DNA from: Folioceros fuciformis | Lineage: Eukaryota > Anthocerotophyta > Anthocerotopsida > Anthocerotales | Direction of reading: 5' to 3' | Assembly: GCA_049999805.1 (NCBI GenBank) | Contig: JBNGIO010006274.1 | Location: 302,875-330,534, forward strand | DNA: 27,660 nt | Shown: piece by piece, positions 10,065 through 20,677 of the stretch | How positions within the stretch are numbered: the first letter of the stretch is position 1 | How the letters are laid out: every line of letters begins with the position of its first letter | Program-made: the position numbers and the translations under genes | Notes under the pieces: model-generated | The model's input: only the letters and a program-made list of their open reading frames with translations | The model's database searches: none | Told to the model about the DNA's origin: nothing

Positions 10065-10532
10065 TCATGCATGGAATAGAAACCCTAAACTCGTCTTCCT
10101 GTGTCTTAATAAGAAATAAAGTGACTTTTTAAAGCAGCCTCCCCGTATCTCAGCTATATCGCGGCCATTAATGAGTAAGTCACCAAGAACCACTAGTTGA
10201 GTCAATGACGGTGCTGCGGTGATACATGCATACGGACTCTCAAGGGCATTGAGTGCAAGGACATAAGGCCTAAGAGGCAGCCATTTCCAAAAGCCATTTG
10301 TGTCCAGCACTGATTCTTCTGACCAAGAGGAGTCGACACCGTTACTCGGGGCAGCACGAAGTGCCTTTGTGTGGTGAAGATATATCGCATTAAGGATAGG
10401 CATGTTGTTCATGTTGTGGAAGGTGAAGACAATGCTCCAAACCTTGCACACTCCAATGGAAGAGGAGGTACTTGCATTGGTCAATCGCTGGACAATTCCA
10501 TCGAATTGCGGATAGTGCCCTCCTGTTTGCAT
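10065..10532 (-). CDS. Unrecognised 155-codon open frame
   Basis: An ATG-initiated minus-strand frame. The central part (WKWLPLRPYVLALNALESPY, SLTQLVVLGDLLINGRDIAE) has the alternation of hydrophobic and polar residues expected of a folded protein. The opposite strand is also fairly open here and Ser-rich (FVSSTDSSDQEESTPLLG near 10300), so which strand was once coding is not settled. No family is recognised. It sits between the divergent relics at 8.8-9.8 kb (minus) and 10.6-11.9 kb (plus). Confidence 0.25.
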   Translation of the reverse strand: MQTGGHYPQFDGIVQRLTNASTSSSIGVCKVWSIVFTFHNMNNMPILNAIYLHHTKALRAAPSNGVDSSWSEESVLDTNGFWKWLPLRPYVLALNALESPYACITAAPSLTQLVVLGDLLINGRDIAEIRGGCFKKSLYFLLRHRKTSLGFLFHA

Positions 10533-10614
10533 GTATTGCTGTCAGCTTTGGTTCTTGTACGTGAAGGTTGGGGAAGTACGTTGTGGAACGTCACCTGCTT
10601 AGTTTAGCGAATAC

Positions 10615-11935
10615 TTGGTTCACCTACAAGATGAAAGAGATGCAGCCGGCTCTGAGTACCGAAGGCATCCTGGAATGGATGAAAGAACGCAACGACTGGA
10701 GCAGTTAAATGCGATAGCAGCCACGCAGAACAGCCGAGATATGAGTCCTGGCAAAGCAGTCGCAACCTATGCTTGCCTACCACCGTGTTCGTTCCCAAGT
10801 GCATTCACAACATCAATCCTTCGTCTCCATATCCCTTTCCTTGTCACCCTATGTGTCGTTGAAGAAGGTACCTTTGTTTGTAGTAGGTCACTGACATTGT
10901 GGACGTGGGTGGCGTGCAAGTGGGGTGCCATCGGCTCCAATTCCCACTGTGATCCCTGCAACGCCATGGAACATCAACTTATATTTCGTGATTGCAAATA
11001 GCCCGAGCTCAAAACACTGGCAAACACCTACCCGTATACTGCAACTTGGAAAGAGATGTGCGGATGCCTCAGTTGCAGCACGAAGAGGTCTCTTCGGAGA
11101 TGCGGCTAGCAAAGGTTGTGCGGCTCATGGATCTGAAAGCAGAGAAGAAGATACTACCGATGACTTCCAACCACCAAGGTCTCAAAGCGCCTGGGTGGCC
11201 GGCAATGTGCAAGGGAAATCGTTGTGCGAAACACTATTAATGCCAATGGAAGGATGACAAACTCGACACCGACGGAGGTCAACTGGTGTTCCTCTGAGAA
11301 AGAGCGGCAGCCCTTACATTACTGGAGACTACATGAAACTATGTTGCGATAGAATGTGCGTGCAGAGGATGGAGAAGGATGTATTCCAAGGGTTGTGAAA
11401 CACATTTCTTAGGATGTCCTAGCAAGAGCAGGAGTCTTACCTGGAGTCCTTAATGCGCTTGGAGGGGAAGACGAGCAGCAGGCAAAAAGTGATAACGCTT
11501 CTCCTAGGAGATACTCCTTTCCAATGCTGTTTGCGTGCATACAAAAGGGTGTTTTACATTGGCCACAAGAGATACGAAGAGTTGAAGACAAGAATCCTTC
11601 ATTGAGCCCCTTGGGACCCCATCCGGCTCAATCCACCAAAGGCCTCGGCAAAGGCAGAGCAAGCAATGCGTGGATGAATTGCACTTTTCTCCAAATGATA
11701 GAGCGATTGCCGAATGCTGATGTGTTTAATCTGCCAGATACTTACACGAAGGAGGAGATATGGAGCATGTGTGATCGGCTTGGGTTGCGCACCATAACGT
11801 ATGCATGGTTTCTAAAACTGTGGAAACTTTGCTTCACCAAAGTCAAGATTTCGAAGTCCAATCGCTCCTCAACTTGTGCATTGTGTGTTGGTTTGAAGGC
11901 AACAATTTGCAATTCCTCAACGAAGGTAGAGCAAG
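10615..11935 (+). pseudogene. Decayed multi-frame gene, possibly a large DNA-transposon protein
   Basis: Protein-like sequence runs along the plus strand but changes frame several times. Pieces include HLQDERDAAGSEYRRHPGMD at about 10620, CKWGAIGSNSHCDPCNAMEH at about 10920-10980, and a long open stretch from 11413 to 11935. That last piece contains ACIQKGVLHWPQEIRRVEDK, FLQMIERLPNADVFNLPDTY, TKEEIWSMCDRLGLRTITYA and a CALCVGLK zinc-binding-like segment preceded by basic KVKISKSNRS. It ends at a good donor (CAAG|GTAAGG). Two in-frame stops (near 11369 and 11410) precede it. The order hydrophobic-aromatic segment, basic run, then CxxC resembles, from memory, the N-terminal half of transposase-like proteins with the DUF7869 domain seen in some plants and invertebrates. 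That is a tentative resemblance only. Confidence 0.4.
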
Positions 11936-12080
11936 GTAAGGTCCATGTATGTACCAGGAAGGCTTGCTTGCGAGTCCATCCATATTTCTCGCCATTGAAT
12001 GCTAGTCCACAAGGTCTTCCTGGAGGATTGGGAGACTGCGCCTCCCCCCCTCCGTATCTGCCAGTTGTTACTATGAATAT

Positions 12081-12135
12081 GAGGGGGGTTTGGGTGCACA
12101 TGTTGGGGGTGAGGGGTTGTGTGGGGTGTGGGGGC
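12081..12135 (+). other. G-rich tract with G-quadruplex potential
   Basis: The plus strand carries six runs of three or more G (6, 3, 5, 4, 4 and 5 bases) separated by short spacers within 55 bases. This easily satisfies the usual four-run pattern for an intramolecular quadruplex. It ends exactly where the hairpin structure begins. The other strand is correspondingly C-rich, with a further C-run at 12043-12050. Confidence 0.75.
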
Positions 12136-12234
12136 ACGCCGTCCGGTTTGATTACTTTCGTTGCAGCTATTATGTGGGGGCACGCCGACCGGACGGCGCG
12201 CCCCCACATAATAGCTGCAACGAAAGTAATCAAA
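12130..12234. repeat. Long near-perfect hairpin with a thrice-repeated GC motif
   Basis: The left arm 12147-12181 and right arm 12200-12234 are inverted copies over 35 bp with no mismatch that I can see, around an 18-base GC-rich loop. A 17-base motif, GGGGGCACGCCGTCCGG, lies at 12130-12146, again at 12176-12192 with one change, and in inverted form at 12189-12205. The result is a compact foldback: motif, AT-richer arm, motif, inverted motif, inverted arm. It follows the splice donor at 11935 of the plus-strand relic. It could be a foldback/MITE-like element, or the fused ends of two copies of one. No target-site duplication is evident. Confidence 0.8.
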
Positions 12235-12584
12235 ACTTTGTCTAGTCTTAACTGACAAATTTTTTCTACACTGTTGTGTTCTCCTCACTACTGCTACCCT
12301 TTGTATCTGAGTCCACTTTGATAGGCTTAGACTCAGACGCAAATATCTCCAAGTTGAACCTACGAGATCTCCTAACTTTGATAGATCCCCTATAATCGCA
12401 CCCTCACCAACCTTCCATGTGGCAAAGCCTATACAATAAGTTCTTCCCCTCTCGGCTAAGTAACTAAGTCTTGAACTTCTCTTGGGCAGATCCCTCTCGA
12501 GGTAATCTTCTACCTTTCTTGGTCCCTCATTGGTCTTCCATTTGCATCCAACACTTCTCTTCCCTAGCTATTGCTCTCCCTTCC

Positions 12585-14294
12585 TCAATTGCTGGTATTG
12601 CCTAGAGATAACTCCAAAAGTAGCATCCAATTGCTGGCCTGTAAGAGTACCAAAAGCAAAAGACACACCTTCTCCATACAACAAGTTTGTGGAGCGCAAG
12701 TCTCCAACAGTCGTTGTTTCTCCACTTCCTTTGCGTGCAACTCTTGCACAACTACATAAAACTTGGTTCTCTCCACCATGCGTAGTGCAAGTTCTCCCTT
12801 TATCTCCTCCACCTACTTCGAATTCTCAACTTGCGCCTAAAACTTGCAAAGTTCCTCATCAATGAACTTGTGGGTCTCTAAGAGATTCCACGTGGACTTA
12901 AGCAAAGATTTTTTTCCATTGTGTAAAGCCTCTTGTGCCTCAGCGCCACCTGTGGCTTCAGCCTCCTTCGCTTCTTCTCTCACTTTTCTTTCCTGCCCCG
13001 TTTCAACACCGTGTCCAAGCTCCTCTTGAATTGACGATTTTATAACTGTCACCAATGTGCTCATAGGCTCCTCACCAGCGTTGCTCTCTTCCTGTCAGAA
13101 GGAACTATATTCAAGCAACTGCATGCTCCCAAACCTTGAAACAAGTGTCACACCCTCACACACTAGGCTGCCCAAAGATTCTAATTGCTCCATTGCTTGC
13201 TCACCCACGAGCACTCCTTCCTCCTCCACCTCGTTCACCGTGGAAGGTGCACCCACAATCACTTCCTTGCTGATTTTGATTGCTCCTCTGACTCCCCTGC
13301 TAAAAATGCACTCGTGCCCGTGCTTGCTCCCTTTCTTAGTGGTTTTGGCTCCCCCTCAAACTCCTCCATTTGGGGCGCACTCGCGCATGCTTCCCTTCCT
13401 GTCAATTTTGACTCCTTCTCAAGCTTTCTTTTGCTGCAAATGCGCTTGCGCCCACGTTCCCTACCTTTCTTGTTGCCTTCTCTGCCCTTTCTTGATCTTG
13501 TCATTTGGTAAGAAGCACATCTACCACCTTTCCCTCACACAGCTTGCCCATGCCTGCTCCCCCATATACTTGCAGATCCGCTCCTCCCAGCCCTTGTCCT
13601 CTCAACAGTTCTTTTCTCCTCTTGACCTTTGTCTTCCCCTTCTCCACCTCTTTGGTCACCTGTGCATTCAAAACCTCAGATCTTTCTTGACCTGAACTAC
13701 CTCTTGCTCCCAAACCCCGCAAGTGACCAAGCCTCGAAGGTGGAGGAAGAACGGGTGTCCCACAAATGTGAATTACATCATCCTTGAACTACTCCAAGAA
13801 AGGTTAGTGATCTCCTTGAGCTGCTCTAACTCAACAGCTTGCTCCTGGTATTGCTGTAAAAGCTGGGCCTTGGTAAGCCTACGTGTTAACAGAACCTCGA
13901 AGCTATCTTCGATGCGCCCACTTGCGCCCTAGAAGACTCTGCAAAACTTGCCTTATCCTTCCTCTTGCTCGCCATAACCTCAGCCCTTCACTCTACTCAT
14001 TTTCTCCAAAATTCTCCCATTTTTTCTTATTTTTGCTGGTTAATTTATCTGTTTTCATTAGGACTATTCTTGGCACGGCTTCTTGGTTGTGCATTGGAAG
14101 ATCTCGCATGGTTTTCCTCTTGTCTACCATATCTGAAGCCCTTCACTCCGCTCATTTTCTCCAAAATTCTCCAGTTTGTTTTTTTTTTTGCTGGTTAATT
14201 TGTTTATTTTCACTAGGCCTATTCTTGCCACGTCTTCTTGGTTGCGCCTTGGAAGATCCCGCACCTTTTGCCTCTCCCTCCTCTTGCCTGCCAT
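12585..14294 (-). pseudogene. Lys/Glu-rich minus-strand coding relic
   Basis: From an ATG at 14294 (MAGKRRERQKVRDLPRRNQE) down to about 12585, the minus strand carries a chain of open frames of similar character, hydrophilic and dense in Lys, Glu and Ser. Examples are TKEVEKGKTKVKRRKELL near 13640, REGNKKGRERGRKRI near 13470, QERKVREEAKEAEATGG near 12980 and EEIKGELALRMVERTKFY near 12800. The frame changes several times. Composition suggests a coiled-coil or disordered protein. The plus strand is open too, but in Ser/Pro/Cys-rich frames typical of the antisense of Lys/Glu-rich coding. It may be the 5' part of the minus-strand gene seen at 7.85-9.81 kb, or a separate repeat. 12240-12585 holds nothing I can name. 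Confidence 0.35.
13978..14287. repeat. 155-bp tandem duplication
   Basis: Bases from about 13978 to 14132 match those from about 14133 to 14287 at an offset of 155, with scattered substitutions and small indels in a poly-T stretch. On the minus strand both copies encode versions of the same segment (LTSK followed by ENFGENE), so the duplication lengthened the N terminus of the relic at 12585-14294. Confidence 0.85.
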
Positions 14295-14379
14295 GATCAC
14301 AACTCCCGCTGCTGGCGCCTCCCTCAAAGTTCTCCCGCTTTTGGAAAACCCTAGCCAAAGTTGCTTCCACACTTAATTA

Positions 14380-17300
14380 TCTTTTTTTTTTTGAAATGCC
14401 AATTAATCAGTGAATCCTAGTTATCTCTACCTCGCCAAACTTTGTAGATCTCAACGTGATTCTCCTAACAAGCTCACCACTCAACTTCCTTTGCACCAAG
14501 CTTTTATTACCTTCTTCATCTTTGCAACATAACTCTCACCCTCATTCTACTTTGCTTAAGTACGACTTCATCCCAAGTCCCTCTGCAAAATAACTTTACG
14601 ACAAACAACAAAAAGCTCCCATCTAACAACAAAAAGCTCCCATCTATTCCTCTATCAACCTTCTCCCATCTTTAGTCGTCTTTCGAAAGGTCTGTATCTA
14701 GCACTTCAACATTCCCTCTCAAATTCTCTTTAAAAACCATTGGTAGCCACCTCTCCACTGTTTGACTAAAATAACACATTTATTATCAAACTCCACCTTG
14801 GAACTAAAATTTATGGCCCATCACTACAAAGCAACCAAAAGATTCCAACAACCTTCAGCCCCAAGGTACACATATATTTATATACTTTCCTCTCTTGAAT
14901 CGACACAAGTGCGTATTCTTTTGATAGTGACAAGTTTAGTGGCGTCAATCGACTACGTCTTGTATCACTTCATTACAACCTTCTCACGTGTAATGGAACA
15001 TGAAGGTGCAAATTCGTAACAAAAAATTTGATTCAGTTGTTTAGTCCACTACAAGCTTCATGATCAGACTACGCTATCAGGATGTTCTGATTGTCTACTG
15101 ACTTTGAGCTTTTTTAAGCGAACTATCAAAAGAATGGTCATTCATTCTTTCCAAACCCCTATATACTTGCAACATTTCATTGCCGACTGCCTGGGGGAGC
15201 ATTCTTAACCGATATAAATTGTTCACAAAGTTAACTACCAAATTAACTATGCCCTCCAATTGTCCTTTCGTGAAAACTTTTCATCTACTAACTGCCTCTT
15301 TAGTCAAAAAACAAAAGCTTTATCTTCATTACACACTTATTTGCCATGAGTTGTCAACTCATACAGTATCGATCTACACAGCAAGTTCACACAAATGCAG
15401 CACTCTAGCAAACTATCTAAGTCATGACACAAAACAACCTCAAGTAAACTTATCCACTTCGTCTAGGTTTGGGAGTTATGAGTGCAAAAGGAGAGGCTAT
15501 GCAACATGGCCCCTTACTAGAGTTCAAGAGAGCCCTAATGACTTCATGGGAATCATATCAAGAGACAACATTGGGCAAGCAAAATTCAAAGTTGTTCTTT
15601 TCGGGGCTGTTGTGGACGTCTGACACTCAAGTCAAAGTTTGAATGCTTATGAGGAAGATGATTGGGGGAGAGGCAAGGGAAGAGGGGAATGCAAGCCCTC
15701 CCTACACGATCTTTATTGCTAGGAGCTCTGATTGGCAATGAATTGGCCTCTGTGGGCTGTAGTTAAGAAGAAAGCTCTTAGAATTATTAAAGGTGGTCTA
15801 GCTCTTGACGTGGATACCCTATCAACTTATGTTCAAGAAGTGAGATACAATATTTTGTGCCACCAACATAACAAGGCTTCTTTTCTTAATGTGAACACTC
15901 TGATAGAGTTAGGGGAGAGCTGCCATATCCTAGACCTGAACTTGTTACAGTGGATTTGTGACCCTTAAAGCTAGCCTTTATCAAGGATATTAAGTTCGGG
16001 AAAGGTAAGGTTACCCTTGCCTCAAGAGTGGGTTTCAAAGCTCACCTTGCCTTCCTTGGATTGCTTGCTTTTCCGATGTTCATCACACTCCTAGGGGACT
16101 ACGATCTCAAAGGAAAGGAAGATTTGGATTTGAATCTTACTGTTGCAATGGAGGAAGCGATCTGGTAGATGAGGAGACAAGAGGGTCCCTTCGAGCAAGA
16201 TTGACTTTTATTTCAAGGTGTAGTGTTGAGAACATGGGCACAAGAGTTTGGGAGCCCTTCTTGTTGATTGTTATAGAGTGGGGGCCCTCCCCTCATCTCC
16301 GTGGAATGAACTTGCCTTAACAAATTCTACGGGTAGTGAGCACCAAAAAAAAAAAGGATTTTTCAAGGAGGAGGAGGCTCGAAGGGGGACCCTTTCAAAT
16401 GCTTCCTTGAGTGAAGTGCAAGGTGGTCCTTCTATTTCACATGATGAAGATCTGCACAACCTTGTTCCTGGTCAAACAAGATCGAATAATCAAAGGGTGC
16501 TTGATGCTTTGGCTCGTGTGTCAATAAGGGTAAGAAACATAGGTCAAGGACTCGAATGTCTTGAGCCAAGGTTTTGCAAGGCATTCAACCTTTTGAGTTT
16601 GCCCTTGAACAAGGGGAAGCAAATGAGAGCAAAATCCCAAGTCCCAAGGAGAAGGAAGGTGACGAGGCAACTACGAAGCTTCCTATTTGTAGTAGCCATG
16701 GCTAGGATTTCATCGTAACAAGGAGGTGTGGATCCAAAGAGCTCTTTGCAGGGGCTCCCAGTAGAGGTAATAATGTGTCATCAACCACACCGAAAGGATG
16801 TGGTAATGTGTTTATCTTCAACACACAATAGCTAGATATAGGCCTCGGGTGGGCAACCAAGTCAAGCTTTGGGGTTGGAGCCAACAAAAGTGATTTTGTG
16901 ATCGTTTAGATGGAAAACCATCCATAGGGTCTAGTGAGGTCCTTGAACAAACACATCTAGTCTCGATTTTTCCACAATATATTGACATCTATATTGCAAA
17001 GTGAACTCTTAAGCGGATGTAGGAAAAAACACTCCCCTAACATGCTTGATAGGGCGACTCACGTAGAAGAGGCGTCGCACGAGCTTGATGTAAGTACAAA
17101 TGAATCAGAACAGTAGTGGCACGCCAACTTACATGACCACTCCACTTACTTTACTAGTGAGGTCCAGGCCTCATTGTGTTGGCTCATAGTGTCTTCTATG
17201 AAGCTCTTATTCCAGCGGAGGAGGTTAGGTAGGCTTGCCAATCTTTTACTTACAATGAGGATCTAGCTTAGGAGATAAGGCTAATGTATGGCAATGCAAG

Positions 17301-18242
17301 GGGGAAGGTTGCTTGTGATGTGAGATAAGCTAGAAGCTATGAGAGACTTGGACTGTCGATTAAGGACTAAGACCCTAAATAGGACGATGTGCTCACAGAA
17401 ATTTGCTTGCTTTGGAGCCTTGTGTAACGGTGGAAATAACTATCTCAATTCAAGCTACATAAATGGTGTATAGCATAGATGCACCAAAGATGTGCTCTAT
17501 ACTGTCAAATTGTCATGCTGTCATACCACTTTAAGTGTAGGAGACTTGAGATGAGTTGTTTGGATAGCCCCATTATCCTTGTTAGTTCTACTTTATTGTA
17601 GCGAGAGCAGCCATAACCTTGAATTTAGGCACAATTGTTTATAGGATCATCAAATAGCCAAATACACTCTCTGTTTGGAGAATGCAAACACTATAAGCCT
17701 CAATTTCGTCATGAGCTTCATATAACAAATGTGCTACATTTTGAAAGGCTTGAGAAACTATAACACCACACTGGAGAATGTGACAAACTTCATCAAAATT
17801 GTATTAAAACAACAATTATATAGCCTCTGATTACAATAGTATTAAATGACAAAAGAGATTCTCGGTAAACTCGCATGAAGACCCTAATGCAACCAATTAG
17901 CATATTTTCAAGAATATGTTCTTCCCACCTTCTAATTTATAGGAAACAAGTTTCAATATACTTATCCTAAATATATGAGTTAAATATACATTAAATTCTT
18001 ATAAAAAAATCAATATCAATGACAAAATAAAATTCTAGTGAGATTTCTACTCTTTCAAATTCATCTAAATAAGTCCACTAACTTATGTCGTGGAAGAGTA
18101 CATAGAAACAAAAATTTTCCTAGAAAGCTTACTTCACAAGGAATATTGTATACATGGAAAAAGGACATATAATATATTCTCAATAGGTCAACTTTGAAAG
18201 GCAATATAGTAGATCAAATTTAAAGGACTTCCTCCACTGTTG
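14380..18242. other. Gene-poor stretch with short unrecognised frames
   Basis: I find no recognisable gene here. Plus-strand frames at 15180-15623 and 15732-15968 have some protein-like character (VDTLSTYVQEVRYNILCHQH, FLNVNTLIELGESCHILDLN), and reading continues past the stop at 15968 with FIKDIKFGKGKVTLASRVGF, so an old plus-strand coding sequence may have lain at about 15.5-16.2 kb. The frame at 16248-16718 is hydrophilic and unrecognised. From 16.7 to 18.2 kb the sequence becomes AT-rich with only short frames. The last 200-300 bases probably hold the 3' UTR of the minus-strand gene that stops at 18243. Confidence 0.5.
14604..14645. repeat. 21-bp perfect tandem duplication
   Basis: The 21-base unit beginning AACAACAAAAAGCTCCC occurs twice in a row (14604-14624 and 14625-14645) without mismatch. 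No gene context was found. Confidence 0.9.
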
Positions 18243-20309
18243 TCAACAATCATATGCACCAGGTCCAGGAAATTCTGTTTGTAAGACACCAAAACGGTTT
18301 CCCGTTCCAAATTTGATTGTTGGTTGAGTATGATACCTAGAATCCACAATACGTCCCTACACATGAAGATATTCGTTTTTAAGTAAGAATAGTATTATGT
18401 GATTACATCAATTCTATTCTATATCTGTAATCAAATAAAAGAGAAGAATACCATTGAAGATCTTGGGTTGGCAGCCGGTCCTGCAGCTGGACCGGGTGAA
18501 CCTTCACCGTAATGACATTTATCATGCTCCATAGACAAGAAAACCTTCAACAAATTAAAAAAAAGAAAGAAGTTAAATAAAAAATAAATTATATGTAAAT
18601 TATAGAACATAATTTTTGGAAGAAAATGTGTATGCATACTTTTTGGCGATGATCTCTATCACAATGAGGGAAAGCCATGGTTGGTAGAGTTGTTTTTTTG
18701 GAATCGCATTGTTTTCCTATTGCAGGTGTATAGCTATATTCTCCTGGTCCAGGAAGGTTGTCGTATCCGTACTGTACCATAAACAAATGATATTTTTTAA
18801 AGTTAGTATTTATAATAAGGATTGGGAGGAAAAGGAAACAAAACAACATAATTGTTACTTTGAATCGATTAGCTTGTGTGAAGAGCATGGATGGTGCTGT
18901 TCTTTTCATAGAGTGGTATTGCTTGCCTAAAGCTGACTTCCAATTATAATAGCTCGGACCTGGGGAACCTTTTCCGTAATTGGACTGAACACAAAGATAA
19001 TTAGGATGCAATTTAACTTAAAGGTAGGCAAGAAATTAGGGTTAAAGATACACTGCTACGGCTTCTTCTTACATATGTGGTTGCAGTACCTTATCGTGTT
19101 CCAAACTTAGAAACACTCTTTCCACTTGATCCCTTGTAGCCCGACCAAACACTAATCCTTCAGGGGATTTTCTGATTGATTCCACCTGATCAAGGTTACC
19201 TGTACTTTAACAGAAGCTGAGAAATAAATAAATCAATAAGCTAATATTATGGGTATCACAAACTGGTTAAATCAACCTGTGCTCCAACTCCTGAGCAAAT
19301 TTTGTATGCTCCTGGCCCTGGTGCGTCCTGTAATTGTCTACCCTGCAAAACAAGACAACTTGCAGAAACACAAGTAGGTAAGCCTTATCTCTTCAAGTAG
19401 AAGAGGAATGAATATATACATATTTTTAATGGCAAACAAAACAATTGTACACAATTTATCCAGTACCTTCCAACGATTGGCAATGGGAAAAACCACTTCT
19501 GGGGGAGACACATTGTCAGACTTTGGTTGTCTTCCCATTGATGATTTCAATAAATAAATAGGACCTGTGTATGTATATAACGATAGTTACATAATGGTTT
19601 AGAAGATTACTTTGTTCTAATTCATTCTTGAAATGAAAGAATGATGTACCTGGACTACTTAGTCCTGGTCTCTTTTTGTTCATTTCATGATTGATATATC
19701 GCTGCATGCACATACATAGAGCCATTGATGTGATGCACATGTCATGAAATGTAGGATTTTTGCAGGACTATTTTTTATTTTTTCTAGTAATTTGAATGTA
19801 AAGCAGAAACTTTACAGAAAGTGGATTCAATTACTTTGTCATTGTCCTCTCTATTGGAGGTGCCAAACCCCCATGATGGAGCACTCTCATTTTTTGAGTT
19901 TACCTGTATGTAGGTAAAATATGTTTGTTTTCAAAAATCATATTGATATGTTGTTTCCTCAGCCATAGTGAAGTAATAGGAAATCTAAGATGTGATAGAC
20001 CTAAGTTTTGTGTGTGTGTGTGTGTGTGTATTTCTTTTCTTGAAAAGATCTGCATATTCTTTTCTCTTATTATGATGTGAACCAGGTTTTGTTCTTTAAT
20101 TTTTTTAAACTCTCTCTCTCTCTCTCTCTCTCTTGAAACATGTCAATCTATTGAATTGGTAAGAAAATTAGCATAATAGAAAGTGAAATAGAGAGGGATG
20201 TGACCTGTTTGCCAAAGCCAGATTTGATTCGCCGAACCCTTCTTTTAGGAGGATCGTGCAATTCATATTGTTTCAGAGGATGAAATTGAGGTGCACCTTC
20301 TTTCTTCAT
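18243..20309 (-). CDS. Sperm-tail PG-rich (SHIPPO) repeat protein, 316 aa, 10 exons
   Basis: Exons on the minus strand: 20309-20205, 19903-19835, 19701-19650, 19564-19467, 19342-19277, 19185-19090, 18984-18859, 18771-18640, 18544-18452 and 18356-18243 (TGA). All introns are GT-AG, 85-301 bp, and eight of nine are phase 0. The protein has PGP-type motifs at about residues 75-77 (SSPGPIYLL), 116 (APGPGAYKI), 170 (SPGPSYYNW), 211 (LPGPGEYSY), 265 (SPGPAAGP) and 309 (FPGPGAYDC). They alternate with aromatic-hydrophobic stretches such as FGRATRDQVERVFLSLEHDK and GTGNRFG. This is the signature of the STPG/SHIPPO family, whose animal members (ODF3/CIMAP type) decorate axonemal microtubules in sperm tails. 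In plants such genes are expected only where sperm swim. No stops or frame errors are seen, so it appears functional. The start ATG gives MKKEGAPQFHPLKQYE; an upstream exon cannot be excluded. Confidence 0.9.
20009..20028. repeat. (TG)10 microsatellite in intron 1 of the STPG-like gene
   Basis: Ten uninterrupted TG units lie within the 301-bp first intron. They are likely length-polymorphic. Confidence 0.95.
20110..20132. repeat. (CT)n microsatellite in intron 1 of the STPG-like gene
   Basis: About eleven CT units lie 80 bases from the TG microsatellite, inside the same intron and close to the exon 1 donor. On the transcribed (minus) strand this is a GA tract. Confidence 0.95.
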
Positions 20310-20677
20310 TTTTCTTAGTCTTTAATGCTTTTTTTATTTTTTTATTTTTTCCACATGGAATAATCCAAGTCTTCAAGCGGATTGCATGATGTCATTGATA
20401 TGAGGTGGGGTTGAAAAAGAGTATTAAAATTATACTGGACAGTCATTTCCCTGTGTGAATTAACATACCACTGCGTGATTTGCATAAAACACACTCCTGA
20501 TAAGGTATAGCTATGTCCGGTGTGGTAAATGGCACGGCAAGGAATGAGACATGAATTACTCCAAAGATGTTGAAGAAATGCATTATTTTTGTACCGGCGT
20601 CTCACCCAATTGCATTTGATGGTTGGGCATCACGAGGCCGGCTGCCTGTGGTGTTTGCAAAACTATTTACGGTTTAC

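Noticed and set aside
11742-12342. Minus-strand frames across the hairpin
   Set aside because: Their similarity to the plus-strand translation of the same place is an artefact of the inverted repeat.
13057-13695. 212-codon plus-strand frame rich in Ser, Pro, Cys and Leu
   Set aside because: The composition is that expected from the antisense of Lys/Glu-rich coding. The minus-strand reading looks more natural, though both are weak.
20342-20605. 87-codon minus-strand frame upstream of the STPG-like gene as an extra first exon
   Set aside because: It shows no PG-repeat character and no convincing donor site leading into the exon that starts at 20309.
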